Source: Bradyrhizobium sp. 21 (lineage in GTDB: Bacteria; Pseudomonadota; Alphaproteobacteria; Rhizobiales; Xanthobacteraceae). Taken from it: DNA of 64,000 bases. Below the pieces are notes generated by a model, which worked only from the letters and a program-made list of their open reading frames with translations, was not told the DNA's origin and made no database searches. Below are positions 26,818 through 35,663 of this stretch, one piece after another (positions within the stretch are counted from its first letter, which is position 1; the number at the start of each line of letters is the position of its first letter). A program made the translations under genes and the position numbers. Where the stretch lies: the NCBI RefSeq assembly GCF_023073335.1, contig NZ_JADPJG010000008.1, forward strand, positions 121,588-185,587. Direction: 5' to 3'.

Positions 26818-28644
26818 CTATTCCACGGTCACGGATTTGGCGAGGTTGCGCGGCTGGTCGACATCGGTGCCCATGATGACCGCCGTGTGATAGGCGAGCA
26901 ACTGCACCGGCACCGCATAGACCATCGGCGTGAAGGCTGCCGCCATGTCCGGCATGACGATGGTGACGAGCGATTCGACCGTCGCCTCTTCCGCGCCCTT
27001 GGCGTCCGTCATCAGGATGATCCTGCCGCCGCGGGCGGCGACCTCCTGCATGTTGGAGACGGTCTTCTCGAACACGCGATCGTAGGGCGCGATGACGACG
27101 ACCGGCATGGTCTCGTCGATCAGCGCGATCGGCCCGTGCTTGAGCTCGCCGGCGGCATAGCCTTCAGCGTGGATATAGGAGATTTCCTTCAGCTTCAGCG
27201 CGCCCTCGAGCGCCAGCGGAAAGCTGGTGCCGCGGCCGAGATAGAGCACGTCGCGCGATTTGGCGATCTCACGCGCGAGCTTCTCGATCTGCAGCTCGGT
27301 GGTGAGCGCAGCCGACATCAGGCGCGGGATCTCGACGAGGCCATGGACCAGCTTGGTCTCGTCCTCGTCGGAGAGCTCACCGCGGGCCTTGCCGGCCGCG
27401 ATGGCAAGGTTCGCGAGCACCATGAGCTGGCAGGTGAAGGCCTTGGTCGAGGCGACGCCGATCTCGGGGCCGGCCAGCGTCTGCAGCACGGTCTCGCTCT
27501 CGCGCGCGATCGTCGAGGTCGGCACGTTGACGACGGCAACCGTGTGCACGCCCTCGGCCTTGGCATAGCGCAACGCCGCCAGCGTGTCGGCCGTCTCGCC
27601 CGACTGCGAGATGAAGATGGCGAGATCGCCCTTGCGCAAGGGCGCCTCGCGGTAGCGGAATTCGGAGGCGACGTCGACCTCGACCGGCACGCGCGCAAAG
27701 CGCTCGAACCAGTATTTTGCGACGAAGCCGGCATAGCTCGCGGTGCCGCAGGCCGTAATGTTGATGCGCTGGATGTTCTTGAAGTCGAACGGCAGCTTGA
27801 CCGGCAGCGAGACGCGCTCGGTCGCCAAGTCGACATAGCGCGCCAGGGTGTGGCCGACCACTTCCGGCTGCTCGTGGATCTCCTTCGCCATGAAGTGGCG
27901 ATAATTCGCCTTGTCGACCAACGAGGTCGAGGCTGCGTGCTTGATCTTGTCGCGCTGGACGGCCTGGCCGTCCTTGCCGAAAATTGCTGCGCTGTTGCGG
28001 GTCAGCACGACCCAGTCGCCATCCTCGAGATAGCTGATCGTGTCGGTGAACGGGCCGAGCGCGATGGCATCGGAGCCGAGATACATCTCGCCGTCGCCAT
28101 AGCCGATCGCGAGCGGCGGGCCGTTGCGGGCGCCGATCATGAGGTCGTCCTCGCCGGCGAAGATGAAGCCAAGCGCGAAGGCGCCGCGTAAGCGCGCCAG
28201 CGCCAGCTTCACCGCCTCGACCGGCTTGTTGCCGCGCGCGAGCAGATCGTCGACCAGATGCAGTACGATCTCGGTGTCGGTCTCGGTGCGGAACACCGCG
28301 CCCTTCTTCTCGAGCTCCTCGCGCAGCTCGCGGAAATTCTCGATGATGCCGTTGTGGACGACCGCGACGCGCTCGGTCGCGTGCGGGTGGGCATTGTTGA
28401 CGGTCGGCTTGCCGTGGGTGGCCCAGCGGGTATGACCGATGCCGGTCGTGCCCTTCAGAGGCTCCGCTTCGAGCCGCTTCTCCAGATTCTTCAGCTTGCC
28501 CTCGGCGCGGCGGCGCTCGAGATGCTTGCCTTCGAGCGTGGCGACGCCCGCGGAATCGTAGCCGCGATATTCAAGACGTTTGAGCGAATCCACCAATTGC
28601 TCTGCAACCGGTTCGCGCCCGAGAATGCCGACAATCCCGCACAT
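26818..28644 (-). CDS. glmS: Glutamine--fructose-6-phosphate aminotransferase (isomerizing)
   Basis: A 608-residue cytoplasmic enzyme that makes glucosamine-6-phosphate, the first step to UDP-GlcNAc. The N-terminal Ntn glutaminase domain starts MCGIVGILGREPVAEQL with Cys2 as the nucleophile and has RWATHGKPTVNNAHPH. The C-terminal part has two SIS isomerase domains (ITACGTASYAGFVAKYWFER, FISQSGETADTLAALRYAK, LGRGTSFPLALEGALKLKEISYIHAE) and the end DQPRNLAKSVTVE. The ATG at 28644 is fixed by the required Cys2. glmU, the next enzymes in the same pathway, lies 0.7 kb upstream on the same strand. I see no riboswitch. Confidence 0.97.
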   Translation of the reverse strand: MCGIVGILGREPVAEQLVDSLKRLEYRGYDSAGVATLEGKHLERRRAEGKLKNLEKRLEAEPLKGTTGIGHTRWATHGKPTVNNAHPHATERVAVVHNGIIENFRELREELEKKGAVFRTETDTEIVLHLVDDLLARGNKPVEAVKLALARLRGAFALGFIFAGEDDLMIGARNGPPLAIGYGDGEMYLGSDAIALGPFTDTISYLEDGDWVVLTRNSAAIFGKDGQAVQRDKIKHAASTSLVDKANYRHFMAKEIHEQPEVVGHTLARYVDLATERVSLPVKLPFDFKNIQRINITACGTASYAGFVAKYWFERFARVPVEVDVASEFRYREAPLRKGDLAIFISQSGETADTLAALRYAKAEGVHTVAVVNVPTSTIARESETVLQTLAGPEIGVASTKAFTCQLMVLANLAIAAGKARGELSDEDETKLVHGLVEIPRLMSAALTTELQIEKLAREIAKSRDVLYLGRGTSFPLALEGALKLKEISYIHAEGYAAGELKHGPIALIDETMPVVVIAPYDRVFEKTVSNMQEVAARGGRIILMTDAKGAEEATVESLVTIVMPDMAAAFTPMVYAVPVQLLAYHTAVIMGTDVDQPRNLAKSVTVE

Positions 28645-28870
28645 GCGGATCACTATCCCCCAAATCGTCGAAAAATCGCCTAAACGACGCGCCCGGTTTT
28701 TAGCGAAGTTCCTAAGGAACCAGATACTCAATAATTATTGCCGATTGAGACAGCGAGCGCAGGTTCGTCTCCTGCTTCGCCCCGCGTCGAATTGGCCGAC
28801 GTTAGACCGCGCGTATTAACTTGTTGTCAATGAATTTGGCCAACGATTTCCCTGCAAGGGGAGTAAGGCC

Positions 28871-29101
28871 ATGAAAGGCTCGTCCGACCGCAAAGGCCTG
28901 TCATCGACGTTCGTGCACGCAAGCGAGACCACGGGCACGCACCTTGCGCATTGGCCGCCGCCCCAGCGCGCCATGGAGCGAGGCAGGGAAAGCAAGCCTG
29001 TCCTCGTCACGCAGGCCGCCGGCGAACCGGTCAAGCGCGCCAGGCCGCGCGGCTGGCGCTTGAAGCGGGCGATGTTCTCGGAAGTCGCCGACGACGACTA
29101 G
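28871..29101 (+). CDS. Small basic hypothetical protein
   Basis: A 76-residue, strongly basic, hydrophilic protein (MKGSSDRKGLSSTFVHASET, ending KRARPRGWRLKRAMFSEVADDD) with no signal peptide, membrane segment or recognised domain. The ATG is preceded by GGGGAG at good spacing, the best reason to believe it. It is divergent from glmS and convergent with the next small membrane protein. Possibly lineage-specific. Confidence 0.5.
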   Translation: MKGSSDRKGLSSTFVHASETTGTHLAHWPPPQRAMERGRESKPVLVTQAAGEPVKRARPRGWRLKRAMFSEVADDD

Positions 29102-29109
29102 GGGAAGTC

Positions 29110-29295
29110 TCACCACCCCAGCACCAGGGCGAACACGAGGAAGACAACGAACGCCCAGAATGCCAGCCCGGTGAACAGCGATGCGATCTCGGTTGGGCGG
29201 GGGTCGCCGAGCTGTTCCAATACCCATTGTCCCGGCGGCGTGATGACGCGCTCGACGACAAACTTGATCAGATACCAGTCCTCGTCATCGCCCAT
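29110..29295 (-). CDS. Small single-span membrane protein
   Basis: A 61-residue protein with an acidic, hydrophilic first half (MGDDEDWYLIKFVVERVITP) and one strong hydrophobic helix at the C-terminus (IASLFTGLAFWAFVVFLVFALVLGW). This is the layout of a C-tail-anchored inner-membrane protein. No family was recognised. It lies 46 bp upstream of glmU's stop on the same strand side and 8 bp from the convergent small basic gene. Confidence 0.6.
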   Translation of the reverse strand: MGDDEDWYLIKFVVERVITPPGQWVLEQLGDPRPTEIASLFTGLAFWAFVVFLVFALVLGW

Positions 29296-29341
29296 GCGCG
29301 CGCAGTCCTAGCAACACCGATCAGGATCGGCACTCGGCCGC

Positions 29342-30697
29342 TCACTTCTCGAGCTTCTTGCCGCGCGCCTTCATCTCGCGATAGCGCGCAGCACCGCCTT
29401 CGCGGATGGTCTGCGGGCTGCGCTCCAGCGCCATCGCGTCGTCGGGCACATCGCGGGTGATCACCGAACCCGAGCCGATATAGGCGCCATTGCCGATCGT
29501 CACCGGTGCGACCAGCGAGGAATTGGTGCCGACGAAGGCGCCCTGCCCGATGACAGTCTTGTGCTTCCTGAAGCCGTCGTAGTTGCAGGTGATGGTGCCG
29601 GCGCCAATGTTGGAATTGGCGCCGATGGTGGCGTCGCCGATGTAGGAGAGATGGTTGACCTTGACGCCGGCCTCGAGCGTCGCCGCCTTGGTCTCCACGA
29701 AATTGCCGATGCGGGCGCCGTCACCAAGCGAGGTGCCGGGCCGCAGCCGCGCGTAGGGTCCGATCGACACGTTCTTGCCGAGCGTAGTCTCGACGATATG
29801 CGAGAACGAGTGGATCACCGTGCCGTCGGCGATCGAGACGCCCTTGCCGATCACCACGAACGGCTCGATGGTGACGTCCTTGCCGAACATTGTGTCAGCG
29901 GACAGATACACGGTCTCCGGCGCGATCAGCGTCACGCCGGCTTCCATCGCAGCCTTGCGCAGGCGGGCCTGCATCACGGCTTCTGCCTCGGCGAGCTGCG
30001 CCTTGGTGTTGATGCCGCGCACTTCGTCCTCGCTGGTCTCGATCACCACGGCATCCCATCCCTGTTCGCTGACAATGCCGACCGCGTCGGTCAGATAATA
30101 TTCGCCCTTGGAATTCGCATTGCCGATCTTGTCGAGGATCGCCAGCGCGCGCCGCCCGTCGATCGCCATCACGCCGGCATTGCACAGATCGATCTTGCGC
30201 TCCTCGGCGCTGGCATCCGCCTGCTCGCGGATCGCGACCAGGCGGTCGCCTTCGACGATGAAGCGGCCATAGCCGGTGGGGTCAGCGGCGCGAAAACCGA
30301 GCGCGGCGATCGCAGCGCCCTTGGCGAGCGGCGCGCGCAGCCGTGCAAAGGTCTCGGCCGAAATCAGCGGCGTGTCCCCGAACGCAATCAGCAGGTCATC
30401 CACGCCCCGCGCAATGGCCTCGCGCGCCGCCAGCACCGCATGCGCGGTGCCGAGCCGTTCACTTTGCACGAAAGTGAGCGCGTCGGGGCGGATGCGCTTT
30501 GTCTCGTCCGCCACCGCCTGATGGTCGGGTCCGATCACGACCGCGAGCGAGGTACCGGTTCCCCTGGGTGACGCGGCGAGCACGTGGGCGAGCAGGCTCT
30601 GGTGTGCGACCGGATGCAGCACTTTCGGCAGCTGTGAGCGCATACGCGTGCCTTCGCCGGCGGCAAGCACGATCGTGAGGCTGGAACGGGCGGTCAT
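29342..30697 (-). CDS. glmU: Bifunctional N-acetylglucosamine-1-phosphate uridyltransferase / glucosamine-1-phosphate acetyltransferase
   Basis: A 451-residue enzyme making UDP-GlcNAc for peptidoglycan and lipopolysaccharide. The pyrophosphorylase domain begins with the nucleotide loop [22 protein letters not shown] and has [15 protein letters not shown] and the [12 protein letters not shown] region. From about residue 240 the left-handed beta-helix carries hexapeptide repeats ([34 protein letters not shown] with the CoA-proximal region, [17 protein letters not shown]). The start at 30697 is placed by homology to the family. It and glmS lie on the same strand but not adjacent. Confidence 0.96.
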   Translation of the reverse strand: MTARSSLTIVLAAGEGTRMRSQLPKVLHPVAHQSLLAHVLAASPRGTGTSLAVVIGPDHQAVADETKRIRPDALTFVQSERLGTAHAVLAAREAIARGVDDLLIAFGDTPLISAETFARLRAPLAKGAAIAALGFRAADPTGYGRFIVEGDRLVAIREQADASAEERKIDLCNAGVMAIDGRRALAILDKIGNANSKGEYYLTDAVGIVSEQGWDAVVIETSEDEVRGINTKAQLAEAEAVMQARLRKAAMEAGVTLIAPETVYLSADTMFGKDVTIEPFVVIGKGVSIADGTVIHSFSHIVETTLGKNVSIGPYARLRPGTSLGDGARIGNFVETKAATLEAGVKVNHLSYIGDATIGANSNIGAGTITCNYDGFRKHKTVIGQGAFVGTNSSLVAPVTIGNGAYIGSGSVITRDVPDDAMALERSPQTIREGGAARYREMKARGKKLEK

Positions 30698-30874
30698 CGA
30701 AATCCTGTCAGATACGGCCGAATCAATTGGCGCCGGCGGGCGGCAGGCTGCGCTCATGAGCTGTCGCCTTGCTACCCCCGCAAACGCCCGGAGTTCAAGT
30801 GGGACGCACTTTTACTGCTAATGTTCCCTGATTGATTCGGGGAAGCCGGACAGGGGCTGGGCACTTAAACGTTC

Positions 30875-32251
30875 ATGAAAAAGGATTCCGATCCACTGGC
30901 GGATGCCTTCGGCGACAAGGAGACCGGCGGGCTGTTCTCCGGACTTGTGGCCGAGGAGAGTTCGTTCGATCGCGGCATGATGTGGCGGCTGGGCGCGTGG
31001 AGCGTGGCGGCCGTCGGCGCCGTGGTGGTTGCCGTGTTGGCCAACCAGGCCCAGCTCGGCTGGCGGCGCGACCAGGTTGCGGCCGCTGATCTCGCGCGCC
31101 AGGCCGACCGGCTCCAGATCCTGACCAAGGAGAGCCAGAACGAGGCGCGTCGGCTCGCCTCCGCCATCGAGACGCTGAACACCGATCGCGACCGGCTCTA
31201 TTCGCGCGTCACCGTGCTCGAGCAAGGGCTCGATTCCGTCACCGGCGCCCTCGCCAGGCAGACGACCACACCGCCGCAGGCGCCCGCCTCGAAGTCGCCG
31301 GATGCGCTCGCTTTGGTCGGGCCGCCGGCTCCCACCGTTGCTCCAGTCGCCTCGACACCGGCCGCTGCCGGCGACAAGTCGCGCATCGAGATCGCCAAGG
31401 ACTCGTCGAAGGACGCCGCAAAGGAGCCGTCGAGCCCGCCGCCACAGAGCGCGGCCGCAGCTTCGCTGATGTCGCAGGCGCCGCTGACAACGTCGGCACT
31501 GCCGATGCTTCCGCTGGTGCCGTCCAAGTCGATCATGGCGCCGCCCGATCCGGCCGCGTCGAAACTGATTCAGCCTGAAGCCGCTGAAAAGCCCGTTGAG
31601 AAAAAGCCTGATCCTGCGCCCGCTCCGACCGAAGTCGCTGCTGTGGCGGCGAAGCCGCCGGAAGCAACCGAGAGCGAGGCTCCCGCGATCGCAGTTCAGC
31701 AAACGCGCTTCGCCATCGAACTCGGCGGCGCCAACTCGCTCGACGGCCTGCGCGCGCTCTGGCGCGGGCTGAGCAAGTCCAATCCGGAGATCGCAGCGCT
31801 GCGGCCGATCATCATGATCAAGGAAGGCAGCACCGGCCTCGGCATGCAGCTTCGCCTAGGGGCCGGCCCGTTGATCAACGCCGCCGCCGCCGCAAAACTC
31901 TGCGCAGGCCTCGCCGAAAACGACCGCCATTGCGAGACCACCGTGTTCGACGGCCAGCGCCTGTCACTGCGCGGCTCGGATAAGGGGCAAGACAAGGGGC
32001 AGGAAAAGACGCAGGACAGGGTTCAGGAGAAAAACTCCGACAAGACCCAGGACCCGGTGCCGCAAGCCGAGACTGCCCCTGCCCCCGCGCCGACCGCAAA
32101 ACCGGACAAGCACCGCCGCAGCTACTCCACAAAACGCTCATCGAAGCGCGAGGAGCCCGCGCCGGCACCAGCGGCTCCGCAGCCGGCCGCTCAAACCAAG
32201 CCGGAGACGGCGTCCGCGGGATCGACGTTGTCGTCGTTCTTCAGGCGGTAG
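30875..32251 (+). CDS. Membrane-anchored Ala/Pro-rich protein with SPOR-like C-terminal domain
   Basis: A 458-residue protein. A cytoplasmic stretch of about 35 residues precedes one transmembrane helix (GAWSVAAVGAVVVAVLANQAQ). A coiled coil follows (QADRLQILTKESQNEARRLASAIETLNTDRDRLYSRVTVLEQGL), then a long Ala/Pro/Lys linker. Residues 281-370 (RFAIELGGANSLDGLRALWRGL, GLGMQLRLGAGPLINAAAAAKLCAGL, CETTVFDGQRL) have the two-repeat layout of a SPOR domain that binds denuded septal peptidoglycan. The C-terminal 80 residues are low-complexity basic (DKGQEKTQD and similar). It probably sits in the periplasm at the cell wall; division or envelope function is inferred. Confidence 0.75.
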   Translation: MKKDSDPLADAFGDKETGGLFSGLVAEESSFDRGMMWRLGAWSVAAVGAVVVAVLANQAQLGWRRDQVAAADLARQADRLQILTKESQNEARRLASAIETLNTDRDRLYSRVTVLEQGLDSVTGALARQTTTPPQAPASKSPDALALVGPPAPTVAPVASTPAAAGDKSRIEIAKDSSKDAAKEPSSPPPQSAAAASLMSQAPLTTSALPMLPLVPSKSIMAPPDPAASKLIQPEAAEKPVEKKPDPAPAPTEVAAVAAKPPEATESEAPAIAVQQTRFAIELGGANSLDGLRALWRGLSKSNPEIAALRPIIMIKEGSTGLGMQLRLGAGPLINAAAAAKLCAGLAENDRHCETTVFDGQRLSLRGSDKGQDKGQEKTQDRVQEKNSDKTQDPVPQAETAPAPAPTAKPDKHRRSYSTKRSSKREEPAPAPAAPQPAAQTKPETASAGSTLSSFFRR

Positions 32252-32399
32252 GTATTCGCGCGGGTCCTGGAGCGACGCGCGTCCGGAACACGAGGCCCGC
32301 TTCCGCACCGGCGATATCGGTCGGGTCAACGTACCAAATGATACGAACGCGCCGGCGACAAAACGGCAGTATCCGCGACGACCTCGATTCGGAGCGGAG

Positions 32400-32558
32400 A
32401 TGACGGACGAAAACTTCCTGCGGGAGCACCTCGCGTTGATCCGCGAACTGGCGGACCAAGCCGATCCCTACATCAAGAAGCGATTGCTTGCATTGGCTGA
32501 AAGGTATGAACGCGGGTTGGGCGAACAGAGCCGACAGACGCAAAAACGCCAGGGTTGA
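32400..32558 (+). CDS. Very small hypothetical protein (52 residues)
   Basis: A 52-residue frame starting with ATG at 32400 after GGAGCGGAG. It reads MTDENFLREHLALIRELADQ and ADPYIKKRLLALAERYERGL, two amphipathic helices and a short polar tail. The composition and the strong ribosome site point to a real protein of a kind common in Bradyrhizobium. Function is unknown. It lies between the SPOR-like gene and the membrane protein. Confidence 0.65.
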   Translation: MTDENFLREHLALIRELADQADPYIKKRLLALAERYERGLGEQSRQTQKRQG

Positions 32559-32629
32559 TAGCTCGGAGTCGAACAGAAATCTCCACCTCCCCTGTTGCCC
32601 CCTCCCTTCATCCCGACCATATTGCCGCC

Positions 32630-33010
32630 ATGACAAAGAAGCCCTTCCGCCTCACGCCCTACCAGGTGCAGTTCCTGATCGTCGTCGGCTTCGCAACCGT
32701 CGGCTATGCGCTTTATCTGCGCTATCTCGGCATCGAGAACTCGACTGTCGGGCTCGCCTGCGACGCCGGACTTCAGACGCCGATCTGCAAGGCGCGCGCG
32801 GTCTCGACCGTGCTGTTCAAGAATTCGGTGTTCGGCATCGTGGCGCTGGTGGTGGCGACGCTGAATCTGATGCGGCCGTCGATCGTGCTGCTCACCGTCG
32901 GCATCATCGCCGCCGGCCTCGGCATCGTGCTCTACAATGTCGTGCTGTCGGGCCTGGCGATCGGCCTGTTCATCCTTGGATTTGCTCGGCCCGCGCCCGC
33001 CACAGCGTGA
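32630..33010 (+). CDS. Small polytopic membrane protein
   Basis: A 126-residue protein with four hydrophobic segments (VQFLIVVGFATVGYALYLRYLG, VFGIVALVVATLNLM, SIVLLTVGIIAAGLGIVLYN, GLAIGLFILGFA) and two cysteines in the first periplasmic loop (GLACDAGLQTPICKA). I do not recognise a family. The ATG at 32630 is chosen as the first one next to the hydrophobic region. Its last 41 bases overlap the 3' end of ndvC on the opposite strand. Confidence 0.7.
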   Translation: MTKKPFRLTPYQVQFLIVVGFATVGYALYLRYLGIENSTVGLACDAGLQTPICKARAVSTVLFKNSVFGIVALVVATLNLMRPSIVLLTVGIIAAGLGIVLYNVVLSGLAIGLFILGFARPAPATA

Positions 33011-34634
33011 GTGCGAACAACAGATAGATCGCGCAGGTCCACAGCGACTGCCAATTGTCGCGGCCCTCGTTGATGAGCACGTAGGCGGCCGACAGCGTCA
33101 GCACGCCGGCGAATACGGACTCCGCGATCGGACGCTGGCCGATCTGCGGCCGATTCAACATCAGAGCTGCGAACGGCACTACCGCCATCGTCAACGAGGC
33201 GTAGGGGAAGTCGTGGTAGCGGGGGTCGAACACGAAGCCGAGTGCGGTCTGAGCGGCGATCACCGCGCTCACCGCCAGCGTGAGACCGAGCACGGCGGTG
33301 AGTTTTGACCATTTCCGGCCCTCGCGCGGACCAAGCAGATCGAGGAAGGTCGGAAGGCTGCGGCCGATAACCATCGCCTGCGCGCAGAAGATCGGCGACA
33401 GGATACCGGCCAGAAGCAGCGCACCCCAGAGCAGCCAGCCGCCGATGCCATAGCTCTCATAGTACATCTTGTCGGCGCCGATCCCGAGCAGGATGCCCGC
33501 TGAGGTCGCCGAGATCGCCACACCGAGCCAGGCCGAGAAGCGCGGCGTCCAGGGTCTGCGCCGCAATGTCAGGCCGGCGACCGCGAACACCAGCACGCAG
33601 AGGCCCATGCCGGCGCCCATGTACCATTTCCAGTACGGGAAATTGCTGATCGGCTCGCCCGGCGGATATTTCAGGCTCCGGCGCACCGAGTCGTAGAGGC
33701 CCCAATAGCCACCGACGGTGCCTTCCAGCTTGCGCTTCCACGGCTGGTCGTAGGACTCGATCAGATTGACGCGGAATTTCTGCGCCTTCGCCAGACTCAG
33801 GATCTCGGAGACGACGCGCGCCTGGTTGGTGCGCGACGGCAGCGCGCCATCGCGCATGCGCCCCTCGCTCGGCCAGCCGGTTTCGCCGATCAGGATCTCC
33901 TTGCCGGGAAACGCGACTGCCATGCGTTCGCGGATCTGCTCGACATGGGCGGCGGCAAACTTGGCGCGCACCGGAATGTCCTCCCAATAGGGCAGGATGT
34001 GGATCGTGACGAAGTCGACGGCGTCATAGACCTCGCGGTTCCTGAGCCAGTACTCCCAGACGTCGGCATAGGTGACCGGCACGCCGACCTGCGCCTTGAC
34101 CGAGCGGATGATGGAGACGAGGTCGCCTGTGGTCATCTCGCCGCGCAGCAGCACCTCGTTGCCGACGATCACGCTGGTGATGATGCCGGGGAAATCCTTG
34201 GTCAGGCGGATGGCGAGTGCGACCTGCTCGAAATTCTTGGTGCGGTTGCTGGAGAGCCAGATGCCCTGGAGCACCTTCAGCCCGCCGATCCTGGCGGCGA
34301 TCGCCGGCACCTGGTCGAGCCCGTTCTCCATCGAATAGGTGCGGACGCAGTCGGTGATCTCCTTGAGCTGGCGCAGGTCCTGCTCGATCTGGTCGGCCTC
34401 GATATGGGTCCATGCGTTCAGGGGCGATTGCTCGCCGCGGAACGGCGCGTAGGAGACGCACTGGACCTTGTCGGCGGGATCGATCGGGGCGCGCGCGAGC
34501 GTGATCGGCGTGGCAAGCCACCACCACACGGCCGCAATCGCACCCAGGGAAACGAGCAGAAGCGCCAGTGGCGTACGAAGAGAAATCGGTTCCGTCCTCC
34601 GCGAAGGGCCGTCGATTACCTGCTCGCACGCCAT
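32970..34634 (-). CDS. ndvC: NdvC-like GH17-domain membrane protein (cyclic beta-glucan synthesis)
   Basis: A 554-residue protein, about 61 kDa, matching the size of B. japonicum NdvC, the enzyme needed for the beta-1,6 linkages of cyclic beta-glucans. After one membrane helix (LALLLVSLGAIAAVWWWLA), residues about 60-330 form a glycoside-hydrolase-17-like domain (QCVSYAPFRGEQSPLNAW). Its putative acid/base E160 is in GNEV and nucleophile E251 in GETGWPS. At least seven further hydrophobic segments follow. Other elements of GH17 are kept, so transglycosylation on a glucan is plausible. It is divergent from ndvD and ndvB. Confidence 0.85.
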   Translation of the reverse strand: MACEQVIDGPSRRTEPISLRTPLALLLVSLGAIAAVWWWLATPITLARAPIDPADKVQCVSYAPFRGEQSPLNAWTHIEADQIEQDLRQLKEITDCVRTYSMENGLDQVPAIAARIGGLKVLQGIWLSSNRTKNFEQVALAIRLTKDFPGIITSVIVGNEVLLRGEMTTGDLVSIIRSVKAQVGVPVTYADVWEYWLRNREVYDAVDFVTIHILPYWEDIPVRAKFAAAHVEQIRERMAVAFPGKEILIGETGWPSEGRMRDGALPSRTNQARVVSEILSLAKAQKFRVNLIESYDQPWKRKLEGTVGGYWGLYDSVRRSLKYPPGEPISNFPYWKWYMGAGMGLCVLVFAVAGLTLRRRPWTPRFSAWLGVAISATSAGILLGIGADKMYYESYGIGGWLLWGALLLAGILSPIFCAQAMVIGRSLPTFLDLLGPREGRKWSKLTAVLGLTLAVSAVIAAQTALGFVFDPRYHDFPYASLTMAVVPFAALMLNRPQIGQRPIAESVFAGVLTLSAAYVLINEGRDNWQSLWTCAIYLLFALTLWRARAEQIQG

Positions 34635-34856
34635 CTGCCAAGGGGTGACTCCGGAATGGATCCATCCCTCCCCCGAGGAATTTACCTGCGGCCGTACGAC
34701 AGCGGCCTAGGATCGTGACTTTGCTGGACAAAATTCGAAATTCAGGCCATGGACTCGGAAGGACTTTTCCGCCGCATTGGAGACCCATTTGGACGCCATC
34801 ACCGGCGGGTCCGCGAGGTCCTGGCGCGGACGGTCAGTGAATATATTGGGGAATTC

Positions 34857-35447
34857 ATGCGGCAACGGGTGTTCGAGTTACGAAATGCGGTCCTGCGGCA
34901 GTTGGCCGCCACCTTGGCCGTTTCCTCCCTTCTCGTCATGGTCGGTCTGGGTGCAGCCTCCGCCCAGAGCGGCACGCCCGCCCCGGACCAGAGCAAGGCA
35001 GCCGCCCAGCCCGCCGACGCCGCCAAGGATGCCGCCCAGAACCAGCGCCGCACCGACGAGTTCGCCGAAGCGGCCCAAGTCATCAACGGCCCGGCCGGCA
35101 ACCCCGAATGCGTCTGGCTCGGCCGGCGCGTGGTGCGGCTGATGTGGCGGGATGATCTCGATACCGCATTCCGCCATCTCGACCTCTACGACCGCTTCGG
35201 CTGCCCCGGCGGCCACATCCAGGCCGCCTTCCGCTGCCTGACCCGCTTCGGCGGTCAGATCGATCCCAAGGTCGCCGAGACCCTGGACAGCCGTGTGCAT
35301 GCTTGCTGGATCAACCCGGCCTCCCAGCCGCAGCAGGCGGCAGCCGCGGCCTCCCAGCCGGCGGCACCAGCCGCCGGCAATTCGCAGCCACAACCAGCCG
35401 CGAGCCCCTCGCCTGCGGCAAGCCCATCGCCGGCGCCCCCGAAATAG
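34857..35447 (+). CDS. ndvD: NdvD-like exported protein
   Basis: A 196-residue periplasmic protein. A signal peptide is at residues 1-37 (LAATLAVSSLLVMVGLGAASA). The central domain (AQVINGPAGNPECVWLGRRV, then LDLYDRFGCPGGHIQAAFRC with paired cysteines) is followed by an Ala/Pro/Gln/Ser-rich tail. Its place between ndvC and ndvB is that of B. japonicum ndvD, required for effective symbiosis and glucan synthesis. GGGGA is 5 bases from the ATG at 34857; a longer start at 34749 would add 36 charged residues ahead of the signal peptide and is less convincing. Confidence 0.75.
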   Translation: MRQRVFELRNAVLRQLAATLAVSSLLVMVGLGAASAQSGTPAPDQSKAAAQPADAAKDAAQNQRRTDEFAEAAQVINGPAGNPECVWLGRRVVRLMWRDDLDTAFRHLDLYDRFGCPGGHIQAAFRCLTRFGGQIDPKVAETLDSRVHACWINPASQPQQAAAAASQPAAPAAGNSQPQPAASPSPAASPSPAPPK

Positions 35448-35663
35448 CCGCGGGTGGCTTCAGCCCGCGTTCAGGAACGGTCGGCCATAGACGCAATTGG
35501 CACTGCCGCGCACTCCGAAACTGGCCACGCCCTCATACGGTCATGAGGCCATGACAGTTGTGAAACTTCGCGACAGAGATATGCTCCATTTGCCGCGGAC
35601 TCGGTCGGATCTCGGGGTCGGATCCGCTTCCCTGCCACCTCAGCCCCTTTTGGTTTAGCCGCG

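Noticed and set aside
25963..28191. A 742-codon plus-strand open frame opposite DUF502 and glmS
   Set aside because: His/Arg/Asp-rich low-quality composition; both genes on the other strand are secure families.
35448..35663. Possible terminator/attenuator between ndvD and ndvB (GCGGG...CCCGC at 35452)
   Set aside because: A 5-bp stem with a large loop and no T tract is not convincing.
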